Made by a program: the position numbers and the translations under genes
Part shown: positions 16,713-26,378 of the stretch, piece by piece
Position numbering within the stretch: the first letter of the stretch is position 1
Layout of the letters: every line of letters starts with the position of its first letter
The notes under the pieces: generated by a model
Databases searched by the model: none
The model's input: the letters and a program-made list of their open reading frames with translations, nothing else
Told to the model about the DNA's origin: nothing
Assembly: GCA_902780635.1 (NCBI GenBank)
Contig: CACZGH010000013.1
Location: 1-64,000, forward strand
DNA length: 64,000 bases
Reading direction: 5' to 3'
Source: an uncultured Prevotellaceae bacterium
GTDB lineage: Bacteria > Bacteroidota > Bacteroidia > Bacteroidales > Bacteroidaceae

Positions 16713-19424
16713 ATGATACTTAGACACTCCATTCTTCTTGCTCTCCTACCACTCGCTCTATGGGCATATGGTCAGGACAACCAGCGCATACCTGCCTCCA
16801 CCATCTATCTCCACCCCACCAGTCCGGCCAATACTCCTTTGGCTTTCGATATTGAGGCAGAGGGAAAACGCTTCCAGCCCATCTGGGGGCTCGACCAGGC
16901 TTGGATCAACGAGCAAAACCTGCGCAAAGGCCTTAACCACATGGGCAAGGAGAACGTCGGCATCGGCCGGTCGGCATTCCGTACGACCAAGCCTCTCATC
17001 AACGACACCACATTGGCTTCCGACCAGACTTCCCATCTCAAAAGCCGCAACAATATGTTCAACATCGTCAGTGATACCCTGCCACTGGTGTTGACTTGCG
17101 ACCAGGAAGCGGGGGTCGACGCCTACTACCGCAACGGCAGCACTGCCAACGTGGACAGATGGTCGGAGATGATCAATGCCCATGTGAAATGGCTCCAACA
17201 AAACAGCAGACACAGAGTGGCGGGCGTGTCACCATTCAATGAGCCTGACTACTGGAAGGAGGAGGGCGCCACCGCTGCCAACAGTCGCGACATCGCCAAA
17301 AAGCTCAAAGAAGAGTATCCCATTTTCAGCGACATCGCCATCGTGGGAGCCAACACACTCAACGATGACAAAGCTGTGGAATGGTACAACCCTGGCAAAG
17401 CATATTACGACTGGGGCAACACCCACCAGCTGGCAGGTTCGATGAACAACTACAAGGCTTTTCATCAATTGCTGCAAAAGGATGGGAAAGTAGGTTACAA
17501 CGATGAGATGCACAATGTGGCCGAGGCGTTTATCGGACTGGAATACGGTATGACCGTAGGCATCTGGTGGGGTTTCGACAGCCGTGCCAGGGGTGAGTTT
17601 TGCGACATCAGCCGCCATGGTGTGCGGTTGGGCTATGCCGAGCATCCAGCCAACTGGACGGCCGCCAGCGTGTGGCGACATGACGACGGCAGGGTAAAGG
17701 CTTTCATCGGCTCCAGCGAGCGACAGGCTTACACCACCTCTTACCGGCTCATCTCACGGGGTAGAGATGTCTATTTCGACGGAGAGGGACCGACACGTGA
17801 CTATAAGACCACCATACACGGTGGCACGGGCTACCAGAAAGGACAGAAAAACGCTGAGAGGGTCTTCGATGTGACCTGGGGTGAAGACGTGGCTCCAAGT
17901 GTCATCAACGGCACCTACAAAATCATGAACAAAGCCACCAAATTGGTGCTGGGAGAGCATGGCGAGTCAGGTGGACACACCAACATCTCGCAGGTGAAAT
18001 ACAATGGAGCCAAGACTCAGCAATGGGAGGTGTATCCTGTGGGCAACACCGTAGACGGAGACTATAGTTTCCACGACATCAAGTCGGTCAACGACGCCAA
18101 ACACCTCGATGTCATCAACTACTCCACACAAAGCGGCGCCAACGTCATCGCTTTCGGAAACAATCCCCCCTCCAGCAATCAACAATGGTACCTCATCTAC
18201 GCCGGCGACGGGTATTACTATATCCGCAACAGAGAGAGCGCACTCTATCTGACGCTGCAGTCGAGCACAGTGATGCAGGGCATCAACATCAACCAGCAAG
18301 CCCTGCTCGACGATCCCACCAGACAACTCTGGCGATTCCTTCCCCTCGACGCGGAATGTGAGACAGAGGCTCCCGCCACCCCCTCCGGACTGACAGCTAC
18401 CGCACAGACTGCCAGTGTCTTGCTGGAATGGGAGGCCAACCAAGAACCAGACTTCAAGGGCTATATCATCGTGAGAGCCGAAAAAGGCGCTGAGGAATGG
18501 AATACCATTGCACGCCAACTCACCTCTACCCAGTTTATCGACAACAACTGCCGTCCCGGCACAGCATACGAATACCGTATCAAGGCCATTGACCTGAGCG
18601 ACAACCAGTCGGCGCTCTCTGAGGCGGTCACTGCAGCCCCCACCGCAGCCAGCCCACTGATGGCCAGGTGGAAAATGGAGGACAACTTGCTCGACGAGAC
18701 AGAAAACCAACTCGATGCGGTCTTCTACACCACCAGCCTCTTCACCTCCACTCATATCGAAGGCGAGAAGTCGCTCAATCTCAACGGAACGACGCAATTT
18801 ATGCAACTGCCTTATGAGATTGCTTCTGGCAAAGAGATGACCTTTGCGGCATGGGTCAACTGGAGAAGCACCACCACCCCACATCAAAGAATCTTCGACT
18901 TCGGCAATGGTCCTGGACAGTACTTCTATCTCACACCTTCTGATGGCAATGCAGTCAGTCTGGTCATCAAAAATGGGGAGGAACAACAGACACTGTCCTG
19001 CGACACCAAACTGGCAGCCTCGAGATGGAAACACGTGGCGGTGACACTCAGCCAGGACAGCATCGTCATCTACATTGACGGTGAAAAAGCAGCACACACC
19101 AACGAAGTGAGCGCACTGCCCTCAGACATTCTGCCCACCACGAACTATGTGGGCCGCGGACAACTACCATCCGATCCTTACCTCAAAGCATTTGTCGATG
19201 ACATCCAGATATTCAGCAAAGCACTCAACGCCGAGGAAATCGCGGCGGTCATGGACGCCGCCACCAATGGTGTCATCCCCCTCAGCACTGAAATGGTGCC
19301 CGAAACCAACTACTACAACCTCGACGGCATCAAAGTAGACCACCCCACCGCCAAAGGAATCTATATCAAAACCCAAAAAGACACCAACGGTGCTCTCTCC
19401 TCTGAAAAAATCATTATTAAATAG
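16713..19424 (+). CDS. Secreted clan GH-A-like glycosidase with ricin-type lectin, FN3 and LamG domains
   Basis: This 903-residue protein has a signal peptide (cleavage near AYGQ). The catalytic part (about 25-390) has VSPFNEPDYW with Glu177 as likely acid/base and YNDEMHNVAEAF with Glu265 as likely nucleophile, the pattern of clan GH-A retaining enzymes such as GH30 or GH39; I cannot assign a family. It is followed by a ricin-type beta-trefoil (about 400-550, with QQW motifs), an FN3 domain (552-645), a LamG/concanavalin-like domain (647-846) and a tail with YYNLDGIKV...GIYIKT...KIIIK. It probably hydrolyses a polysaccharide at or beyond the cell surface. It is divergent from the GH128-like gene and 247 bp upstream of the repeat-module protein. 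The fold is clear; the substrate is not. Confidence 0.7.
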   Translation: MILRHSILLALLPLALWAYGQDNQRIPASTIYLHPTSPANTPLAFDIEAEGKRFQPIWGLDQAWINEQNLRKGLNHMGKENVGIGRSAFRTTKPLINDTTLASDQTSHLKSRNNMFNIVSDTLPLVLTCDQEAGVDAYYRNGSTANVDRWSEMINAHVKWLQQNSRHRVAGVSPFNEPDYWKEEGATAANSRDIAKKLKEEYPIFSDIAIVGANTLNDDKAVEWYNPGKAYYDWGNTHQLAGSMNNYKAFHQLLQKDGKVGYNDEMHNVAEAFIGLEYGMTVGIWWGFDSRARGEFCDISRHGVRLGYAEHPANWTAASVWRHDDGRVKAFIGSSERQAYTTSYRLISRGRDVYFDGEGPTRDYKTTIHGGTGYQKGQKNAERVFDVTWGEDVAPSVINGTYKIMNKATKLVLGEHGESGGHTNISQVKYNGAKTQQWEVYPVGNTVDGDYSFHDIKSVNDAKHLDVINYSTQSGANVIAFGNNPPSSNQQWYLIYAGDGYYYIRNRESALYLTLQSSTVMQGININQQALLDDPTRQLWRFLPLDAECETEAPATPSGLTATAQTASVLLEWEANQEPDFKGYIIVRAEKGAEEWNTIARQLTSTQFIDNNCRPGTAYEYRIKAIDLSDNQSALSEAVTAAPTAASPLMARWKMEDNLLDETENQLDAVFYTTSLFTSTHIEGEKSLNLNGTTQFMQLPYEIASGKEMTFAAWVNWRSTTTPHQRIFDFGNGPGQYFYLTPSDGNAVSLVIKNGEEQQTLSCDTKLAASRWKHVAVTLSQDSIVIYIDGEKAAHTNEVSALPSDILPTTNYVGRGQLPSDPYLKAFVDDIQIFSKALNAEEIAAVMDAATNGVIPLSTEMVPETNYYNLDGIKVDHPTAKGIYIKTQKDTNGALSSEKIIIK

Positions 19425-19535
19425 AAAACATCACTAAATCATGTTTTTGCTTAACTATTCAGCCCTATAATTGTAAAAAATACACGCATTTAAACTTTTT
19501 TAATAAATTAATAGCGAACTTACTATTTTTTTTAG

Positions 19536-19543
19536 TATCTTTG
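19536..19543 (+). promoter_or_regulatory. -7 box TATCTTTG upstream of the repeat-module gene
   Basis: A perfect TAnnTTTG lies 129 nt upstream of the ATG at 19672, predicting a 5' leader of roughly 120 nt. No clear -33 element is seen. Confidence 0.5.
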
Positions 19544-19671
19544 CAAAATCAAGTATCATGATGTGCTAAAAATGACTAAAAACGGACACTAACCATCCTA
19601 GAATATATTTTTTCTAAATAGCGCATTTGCTTATGCATCTGCAGAATTACTAACTTTTAAAACTAACCTTT

Positions 19672-22600
19672 ATGAAAATTGCAAAACTACTCGTTTTGGG
19701 CGCATTGTTCCTTTTAGGAAATAATGTGGCTATGGCCGTGGAGGACGTCTGGCAAAAGCCAGCTATTCCACAAGAATTTGCAAGCTTGGTAGACGGTGAG
19801 ATTTATTATTTCTACAACGTCGGTAGCCAGCTGCTTTTCACCCAAGGCAACGCTTGGGGCACACAAGCCAGTGTCGGCGAGACAGGTCTGAAAGTGAAGG
19901 TAGAGAAAACCAGCAATGGCGACTACACTCTGACAGACTATGTCAAGACACAAGGTGCTTGGAAAAAATGGTGGTTTGTTGACGACGGCATCGGCATGTA
20001 TGTCGACTACAACAACCAGCCCGACTTCCTCTGGGCCATCACTGACATGGGCAACAACACCTATCGTCTGCAAGGCTCAGACAACAACCCCACCGTCAAA
20101 ACTTCCAATGGTTATGTGGGCCTCAACCGTGTGGATGATCCCGCCAACACCGCACTGGCAGCCAACTGTACCACTGACGATGGCTCCTTCATCGACTGGA
20201 AACTCATCCCTGAGGCCACCGGTGATGTTTATGACATCGCCATGGAGACCTATATCGTGGCCGCACAACTCAGAGACCTCATCAACGAGGCTGAGTCCAT
20301 CAACGCCGTCATCCCGGCTGACATCTACGCTACCTATCGCAACACCTCCAGCACCAAGGAAGAGCTCAACGCAGCCATCACCGCCATCCAGCAGGTGATT
20401 GAGGACCGCAGAAAAGAAATGGTGTATGAGGAGCTTGACAAAGCTACCGTGGCCAACCCCATCGACGTGACTCCTCTCTATATCACCAACCCAACCTTCG
20501 ATGGCAACAAATACGATGGATGGAGTGGCACCGCTTTCGGTGGATACAACCCAAAGGACAACGCTGAGCACTACAACAAGACCTACGACACCTATCAGGA
20601 GGTGACCAACCTGCGCGAAGGTGTCTACAAATTCAACGTACACGCTTTCTACCGCGCCGGTAACGCACAGCCTGCCTACGACAACTACAAGGCACAGAAC
20701 GCTGAGTCGAAATTAGCTAAGATTTATACCACCAGCACAGCAGCTGAACTGGAGAATGCCATCGCCTCCCCATTCACCGCTGGTCTGACAGAAGCACTGG
20801 AAGGCGGCGACTGGAGTACCGCTACTGACTCAGAGACAGGCGAGACCTTCGTCATCCCCAACAACATGGTGGCTGCCGACGTGTTCTTCAACGCTGGCTA
20901 CTGTGTTGACAATGGTGTCTTGGCCCTCGTCAATGACGGCAACTTGAAAGTCGGTGTACGCAAGAGCAGCACCATCGGCGGTGACTGGAGTATCTTTGAT
21001 AACTTCTCACTCACCTTCTACGGCAACGGCGACGACGCTTACCAGCTGCTGAAAGAGTCGGTGAAAGGCACCATGAAAGACTTCGGCGACCTGAGCGAGA
21101 CCATCTACACCTATTCTTATTTAGAGGCATACAATGAAATAAAGGCAGCCATGGAGTCGGCAACTACCAAGGATGAGATCATTGCTGCCATCGCCAATGC
21201 CAACTCGGCTGCTGCTGATTTGGAGAAGAACATCTCACTGTGGAAGACATTCATCAAGTTCATGGATGACGCAAAAGCAGTGGCTGTCAACGACGGATTA
21301 GACCCAGAATATACTGAGCCTTGCGGCAGCTGGGCTGAATTTGACGCACAGGATATGCTTGAAGAGCGCACCGCTACCAACGAGGAACTGGAGGAGCAGA
21401 TCAAACTGATCGATGAGATGATCAAAGAGGCATACAGACATCCGTTCAGTGATACCGATATGACCTACCTGATGGTCAACCCCAACTTCACACAATATGC
21501 TGAGGGATGGACCGTAGAACATGCTTCTGGCGGCAACGTGGCTGCAGGTGGACTTGCAGACAACCCATGCTTCGAGGCTTGGAACAACGCCAACTTCGAC
21601 ATCTATCAGATTGTGGAGAACGCACCTGTCGGTGTGTACGAGATTTCTGTACAGGGATTCTACCGCTATGGACGTACCGCTTACAGCGCATTCCTCAACG
21701 GTGAGCAGTACACAACCAAAGAGACCTGCCCCGTATTCGTCTACATGAACTCCAACACCACTCCATTCACCAATGTCTATGGCGATCCCAAGCAGATTTA
21801 CGATGCTGAGTTCTACGCAGGCAGCAACGACTACGCTTCTGAGACCAACGCAGAGGGTCAGACTGTTTACTTCCCCAATGGTATGCAAAGTTCATCCATC
21901 GCATTCAGCGACGGTATGTATACACAGTCGGCATACGGACTCGTGGCCAAAGAGGGTGATCCTATGCGTATCGGTGTGAAAGGTAGCTCCAACCAATTGG
22001 GCGACAGCTGGTCTATCTGGGACAACTTCAAGATTACGTTTAAAGGATTCCAGGCTGATGTCGTAAGACCTGTGCTGGAGCAGGCTATCGCCGACGGTGA
22101 GGCAGCTCTCAATAGCGCTATAGGAAAAGACGTGGCCGAGAACCTCGAGGCAGCACTCGCTGAGGCCAAAGAAGTGGTTAACGGCGGCACTGGAAAAGCT
22201 ATGTTTGAGGCTCTGACCAAACTCTTCGACATGCAGGAAGCTGTCAACAAGTCAAGAGCTATCTTCGCAGAACTCTCCAAAGCAAATGAGGACCTCGCAG
22301 TAGCCATCGGCAATGCTGTGTCTGTACAAGGCACTATCGACGAGGCTACCACCCTCAACGCGATCATCAACAATGGCATCGACAACCGTACTTTCAACGA
22401 CACTGACGTACCTGCTCTGATCAACGAGATCAAGAAGATGATCAACCGTCTTGGCATCCCACAGAACATGAACACTGCTTCCGATGCTGCTCCCGTTGAG
22501 TGTACCACCGTTATCGTCAATCCTAACTATGTCGACGGCAATGACAATGGATGGACTGGTGGAGCTGCTGTCAATGGCACCGCCAACGACGCTGAGAAGT

Positions 22601-23235
22601 TCAACACCAACTTCGACTACTACCAGCTGCTCCAAGGCCTGCCAGCAGGTACTTACAAAGTGGCTGTACAGGGCTTCTACCGCGCTGGTGGATATGCTGC
22701 TGACTATGAATCATGGAAAGAGAACGCTGCAGCCAACAACAACGCATTCCTCTATGCTACTGCCGATGCTGACACCGTGAGCGCACCTATGACACGTCTG
22801 GCTTCTCAGGCCATCATGATGGAAGCACTCAGCGACGGATGGGTTTATGCTAATGAACCAGAGTTCCTGGCTGTGCCCAACTCCATGACAACCGCTGGAG
22901 ACGCCTTCTCACAGGATCTCTACAAAGGCAACGAGGTCATCGTGAAAGTTGGTGAGGAAGGAAATCTCACTATCGGTCTGAAGAAAAATATCACACTGAC
23001 CGACGACTGGACCATCTGGACAGCTTGGCAGCTCTTCTACTATGGACCGAACAGTTCACTCCAGCCCAGCGACAACCCACTCTACGTTGAAAGCGTCAAC
23101 ACCAACGGTGTAGTCAGCGCTGAGTTCTACACCATCAATGGCACACGCATCAACAGTATCCAGAGAGGCGTGACCATCGTGCGTGAGACATTGAGCGACG
23201 GTACAGTGAGAGTGAGAAAAGTCTCCATCAAATAA
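19672..23235 (+). CDS. Large secreted protein with three copies of a carbohydrate-binding-like repeat module
   Basis: This 1187-residue protein has a signal peptide ending near AMAV. After an N-terminal beta domain (about 20-180), three copies of one module appear at about 266-450, 597-790 and 944-1124. Each starts with NPxF/Y...DGW, contains YQ.V..L..G.Y...V.GFYR, a PNxM segment, and ends DxWxIxDNFxLxFYG or similar. Helical FIVAR-like segments (about 195-260, 455-595, 800-935) separate them. The C-terminus (FYTINGTRI...VRVRKVSIK) resembles a secretion tail. The module matches those in the CotH protein and looks like a galactose-binding-type sandwich. No catalytic motif is seen. A surface or secreted glycan-binding or adhesin role is inferred from architecture and locus. 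Confidence 0.72.
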   Translation: MKIAKLLVLGALFLLGNNVAMAVEDVWQKPAIPQEFASLVDGEIYYFYNVGSQLLFTQGNAWGTQASVGETGLKVKVEKTSNGDYTLTDYVKTQGAWKKWWFVDDGIGMYVDYNNQPDFLWAITDMGNNTYRLQGSDNNPTVKTSNGYVGLNRVDDPANTALAANCTTDDGSFIDWKLIPEATGDVYDIAMETYIVAAQLRDLINEAESINAVIPADIYATYRNTSSTKEELNAAITAIQQVIEDRRKEMVYEELDKATVANPIDVTPLYITNPTFDGNKYDGWSGTAFGGYNPKDNAEHYNKTYDTYQEVTNLREGVYKFNVHAFYRAGNAQPAYDNYKAQNAESKLAKIYTTSTAAELENAIASPFTAGLTEALEGGDWSTATDSETGETFVIPNNMVAADVFFNAGYCVDNGVLALVNDGNLKVGVRKSSTIGGDWSIFDNFSLTFYGNGDDAYQLLKESVKGTMKDFGDLSETIYTYSYLEAYNEIKAAMESATTKDEIIAAIANANSAAADLEKNISLWKTFIKFMDDAKAVAVNDGLDPEYTEPCGSWAEFDAQDMLEERTATNEELEEQIKLIDEMIKEAYRHPFSDTDMTYLMVNPNFTQYAEGWTVEHASGGNVAAGGLADNPCFEAWNNANFDIYQIVENAPVGVYEISVQGFYRYGRTAYSAFLNGEQYTTKETCPVFVYMNSNTTPFTNVYGDPKQIYDAEFYAGSNDYASETNAEGQTVYFPNGMQSSSIAFSDGMYTQSAYGLVAKEGDPMRIGVKGSSNQLGDSWSIWDNFKITFKGFQADVVRPVLEQAIADGEAALNSAIGKDVAENLEAALAEAKEVVNGGTGKAMFEALTKLFDMQEAVNKSRAIFAELSKANEDLAVAIGNAVSVQGTIDEATTLNAIINNGIDNRTFNDTDVPALINEIKKMINRLGIPQNMNTASDAAPVECTTVIVNPNYVDGNDNGWTGGAAVNGTANDAEKFNTNFDYYQLLQGLPAGTYKVAVQGFYRAGGYAADYESWKENAAANNNAFLYATADADTVSAPMTRLASQAIMMEALSDGWVYANEPEFLAVPNSMTTAGDAFSQDLYKGNEVIVKVGEEGNLTIGLKKNITLTDDWTIWTAWQLFYYGPNSSLQPSDNPLYVESVNTNGVVSAEFYTINGTRINSIQRGVTIVRETLSDGTVRVRKVSIK

Positions 23236-23291
23236 GCATCCTAAAAATCGTTTTGGATTGATGATATCAACCAAAAGGCATTAATATGACA

Positions 23292-23336
23292 ACAAAGAGA
23301 TTGGTGGCAGAAAAATCTGTCCACCAACCTCTTTGT
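23292..23336 (+). terminator. Terminator after the repeat-module gene
   Basis: ACAAAGAG-a-TTGGTGG pairs with CCACCAA-c-CTCTTTGT, with an inner CAG/CTG closing around AAAAAT. It is followed by GTTTATACC and lies 56 nt after the stop codon, so the fasciclin operon has its own promoter. Confidence 0.75.
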
Positions 23337-23533
23337 GTTTATACCTCTTTTCAACTATTAAATCGGACTATACTATTATTCACCTATATTATATAAGGAT
23401 GATCTGCCACTGATTCTTCAGCAGACAGCTACAATGGCTCACGGGTCATCATATCCGTCTGAAAAGGCAAATATAATCATATACCTTATATTAATAAGGG
23501 AACAAAGCCTCCATTGCCAACGAAAGTTAAACA

Positions 23534-23564
23534 AAAAGACCAAACTTAGAAGAAAAGACCAAAC
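23534..23564 (+). promoter_or_regulatory. Paired 12-bp direct repeats, candidate regulator site
   Basis: AAAAGACCAAAC occurs twice, start-to-start 19 bp apart, about 90-120 bp upstream of the weak -7 box of the fasciclin operon. Spacing near two helical turns is typical of tandem binding by AraC/HTCS-type activators. The cognate regulator is not in the window. Confidence 0.4.
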
Positions 23565-23735
23565 ACATTAACCGAACAGCAGACTACCAAAACATCATTT
23601 TAGATATCAAAAACTCAATATATATCTGCAATAGTTTACCTAACAACAAAGATGAAACTTTGCACACCATGAATAAGAAATAACCGGCCTGACAACTAGA
23701 AACAATCATAAATTACCAAATAACAACTGAAAACT

Positions 23736-26375
23736 ATGGAACAACGTAAGCTACAACACAGGCTCAGAGCACGAGGAGCAAAACTCGTGATGGCCTGTTG
23801 TGGACTGCTCATCGGAGCCTGGTCGATGCAGTCGTGTGAAGACGACACACTGCTCACCGGACAGCCCTCATGGCTGGGAAACTCCATCTATGAGCAACTG
23901 CAAGACGATGGTCACTACTCCACCCTACTCAAACTGGTGGATGACCTGGGGCAAAAGGAAGTGCTCAGCCACACAGGTTCGAAGACCCTTTTCGCTGCCA
24001 ATGACGACGCTTTTGACAGTTGGTTCAAAAGCAACAACTGGGGAGTGAGCAACTACAATCAGCTATCAACAGCTCAGAAGAAGATGCTCCTCAACAACTC
24101 CATGATCAACAATGCCTACCTCGTGGAGCTGCTTTCCAACGTGGCCGGCTCACCGCCTATGGAGGGTATGTGTATGCGACGTGAGACCGCCTCGACCATC
24201 TACGACTCGGTCTATATCATGAAGCCCACGGAGATGCCCAACACAGCAGCATGGCAAAAATTCAAAGATGCAGGACGCAGTATCCCTATCTTCAAGGATG
24301 CCACCTCCGCACCTATGATTCACTTCCTGCCAGCATTCATGAGCTATTACAACATGACCACTGAAGACCTGGCCACACTCACCAACCACCAGGCCACCTC
24401 TACCTCAGAGGCATGGGTCAACGGTCGACGCATCACAGAGAAAGACATCACCTGCAAAAACGGATACATCCAGAAGGTCGACGGAGTCATTGAGTCATCA
24501 CCCAATATGGCCGACATCATGCGTCAGCACCCACAGATGTCCAAGTGGTCAAGCCTCATCGACCGTTTCTCGGCTCCCTACTACAACGCCAACGGCACCA
24601 GAGAATACAACCGTCTCTTCAACAACGAGGACTCGGTCTACACGCTGCGCTACTACAGCCGCCGCTCAGCAGGAGGGGAAGCTAATGCCATCGACCCCAA
24701 CGGCAACGCCGTGACCGCGCAGCTGGCCTTCGACCCGGGATGGAACCAGTATATGTATGCCAACACCATGAATTACGACCTGCACTACGATGCTGGTGCC
24801 ATGATCGTGCCCACTAACGAAGCACTCGAATACTGGTGGAACAATGAGGGAAAAGACCTGCAGACTGAGTACGGCTCATGGGACAGCATCCCCGATGCTA
24901 CACTCGTCAAGCTGCTCAATGTGAATATGTTGCCCACATTCACCAATGCGATACCCTCAAAATTCAATCAGGTACTCAACGACGCCAAAGAGCCTCTCGG
25001 CATCAAGCCAGAACATGTCGACTCCTGCTTCATGGGTTGCAACGGTGTGATTTATATGGTCAACAGAGTGTTCTCACCCGCAGAATATGCATCAGTGGCA
25101 TATCCTGCCCTGGCACATGCCTCCACTATGAACATCATTTACTGGGCCATCGACCAACTCAACTTCCTGCCTTACCTCCTCTCCATGGACTCCAAGTATA
25201 GCCTGCTGCTGCCCGTCAACGACGCCATGCTATACTACATAGACCCGGCATTCTACGGCAAGGAAGACAACGCTGGCAACGAAGCTCCTTCTATCATGGA
25301 GTTCTACTACGACCGCACCAAGTCGGCAGCGGAGCGCGTACAAGCCAGAAGATACAACTGTACCATCGACGAGAATGGTGTCATCACTTTAGGCCCACGC
25401 ACACAGGCCACCGTGGCACGCAACGTCATCAACGACCGTCTGCGCCGCCTCATGGACCAGCTCATCATCGTGGGTGACGTGCAGGATGGACATGAGTACT
25501 ACAAGTCGAAAGGTGGTACCCTGCTCCGAGTCACCAAAATGTCAGACGGCCGCCTCGCCTTCCAAGGTGCATGGGACATTGAGCACAACAAGCAACTGCC
25601 CGTTGAGAATGACGAGGTTTACACCAAAACCAATGGTAAGTCCTATCAGCTCAACACCGGTATACCGGCAGCAGCACAGAAGTCGCTCTACATGACACTT
25701 CAAGGCAATGAAGAGTTCTCAGAGTTCCTCAACCTCCTCAATCATGACGGCAGCGAACTCATGGTGACCAAACTCAACAACAAATACAACGCAGGACTCA
25801 CTGACCAGGGAAGCAAAAACCTCCGTCTCTTCGACAACTACAACTACACTGTATACGTACCTACCAACGAGTCAATCCAGCGACTTATCAACGACGGTCT
25901 CCTGCCCACATGGGAAGACTATGAGGCACAGACAGAGCGAGAGTGGGGCTCAGAGGAACTCGCCGACAGTGCACAGAAAATCATCAAAAACATCATCGTC
26001 AACTTCCTGCGATATCATGTGCAAGACCACTCTGTGGCCATCAACATGGCACCGGAGGACGGCAGTTCCGACCTCAACATCTACGAGAGTATGATGCGTA
26101 ACCCCGAGACAGGACGATTCTTCCCCATCTCTTCTGACAACAGCGGTGGGCAACTCACACTGACCGATGTCGTAGGCAACAAGCGCCATGTAGTCAAGAG
26201 AGACGGACTCTACAACCAGATCTGCAGAGAATACTGGCTTGACGGAGCCGTTGGCGCCAATGGAGCCCTCATCTTCATGGCTTCAGACGCCGTGGTGCAC
26301 CAAATCGACGGTCCACTGATGTACCAACAGATGACCCCATGGAAAAACCAACTTAAAAGGATAAGGAGGAAATAA
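23736..26375 (+). CDS. Multi-fasciclin-domain surface lipoprotein
   Basis: This 879-residue lipoprotein has lipobox SMQSC followed by EDD, an acidic stretch matching the Bacteroidetes surface-export signal. FAS1-type domains are indicated by repeated cores: TLFAANDDAFDSWF near residue 85, MIVPTNEALEYWW near 355, LLLPVNDAMLYYID near 490 and YTVYVPTNESIQRLI near 710. FAS1 domains are adhesion or carbohydrate-interaction folds. The long basic N-region (RKLQHRLRARGAK) before the hydrophobic core is unusual but compatible with export. It is the first gene of a seven-gene operon, ending 3 nt before susC. I infer a surface glycan-binding role in partnership with the two SusCD transporters. Confidence 0.82.
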   Translation: MEQRKLQHRLRARGAKLVMACCGLLIGAWSMQSCEDDTLLTGQPSWLGNSIYEQLQDDGHYSTLLKLVDDLGQKEVLSHTGSKTLFAANDDAFDSWFKSNNWGVSNYNQLSTAQKKMLLNNSMINNAYLVELLSNVAGSPPMEGMCMRRETASTIYDSVYIMKPTEMPNTAAWQKFKDAGRSIPIFKDATSAPMIHFLPAFMSYYNMTTEDLATLTNHQATSTSEAWVNGRRITEKDITCKNGYIQKVDGVIESSPNMADIMRQHPQMSKWSSLIDRFSAPYYNANGTREYNRLFNNEDSVYTLRYYSRRSAGGEANAIDPNGNAVTAQLAFDPGWNQYMYANTMNYDLHYDAGAMIVPTNEALEYWWNNEGKDLQTEYGSWDSIPDATLVKLLNVNMLPTFTNAIPSKFNQVLNDAKEPLGIKPEHVDSCFMGCNGVIYMVNRVFSPAEYASVAYPALAHASTMNIIYWAIDQLNFLPYLLSMDSKYSLLLPVNDAMLYYIDPAFYGKEDNAGNEAPSIMEFYYDRTKSAAERVQARRYNCTIDENGVITLGPRTQATVARNVINDRLRRLMDQLIIVGDVQDGHEYYKSKGGTLLRVTKMSDGRLAFQGAWDIEHNKQLPVENDEVYTKTNGKSYQLNTGIPAAAQKSLYMTLQGNEEFSEFLNLLNHDGSELMVTKLNNKYNAGLTDQGSKNLRLFDNYNYTVYVPTNESIQRLINDGLLPTWEDYEAQTEREWGSEELADSAQKIIKNIIVNFLRYHVQDHSVAINMAPEDGSSDLNIYESMMRNPETGRFFPISSDNSGGQLTLTDVVGNKRHVVKRDGLYNQICREYWLDGAVGANGALIFMASDAVVHQIDGPLMYQQMTPWKNQLKRIRRK

Positions 26376-26378
26376 GGT

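Larger units (their letters stand above)
23236..23735. other. 500-bp control region upstream of the fasciclin-SusCD operon
   Basis: This stretch has no gene. It holds a terminator for the upstream gene (23292-23336), a dyad CCTTAT-atta-ATAAGG (23484-23499), two direct repeats of AAAAGACCAAAC (23534-23545 and 23553-23564), and a weak -7-like AAACTTTG (23655-23662) about 75 nt before the operon start. Confidence 0.6.

Noticed and set aside
17967-19097. Long open frame (376 codons) on the minus strand
   Set aside because: It lies fully antisense to the LamG/ricin-lectin glycosidase gene, has no recognisable domain, and its composition follows the codon structure of the opposite strand.
19425-19671. 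Possible terminator or riboswitch in the long leader of the repeat-module gene
   Set aside because: Only short, weak stems such as TACTA/TAGTA are visible, and no known riboswitch pattern was found.
23468-23475. Minus-strand TATATTTG as a promoter for an antisense RNA
   Set aside because: The TTTG element is 27 nt away instead of 19-21 and there is no structured or coding product downstream.
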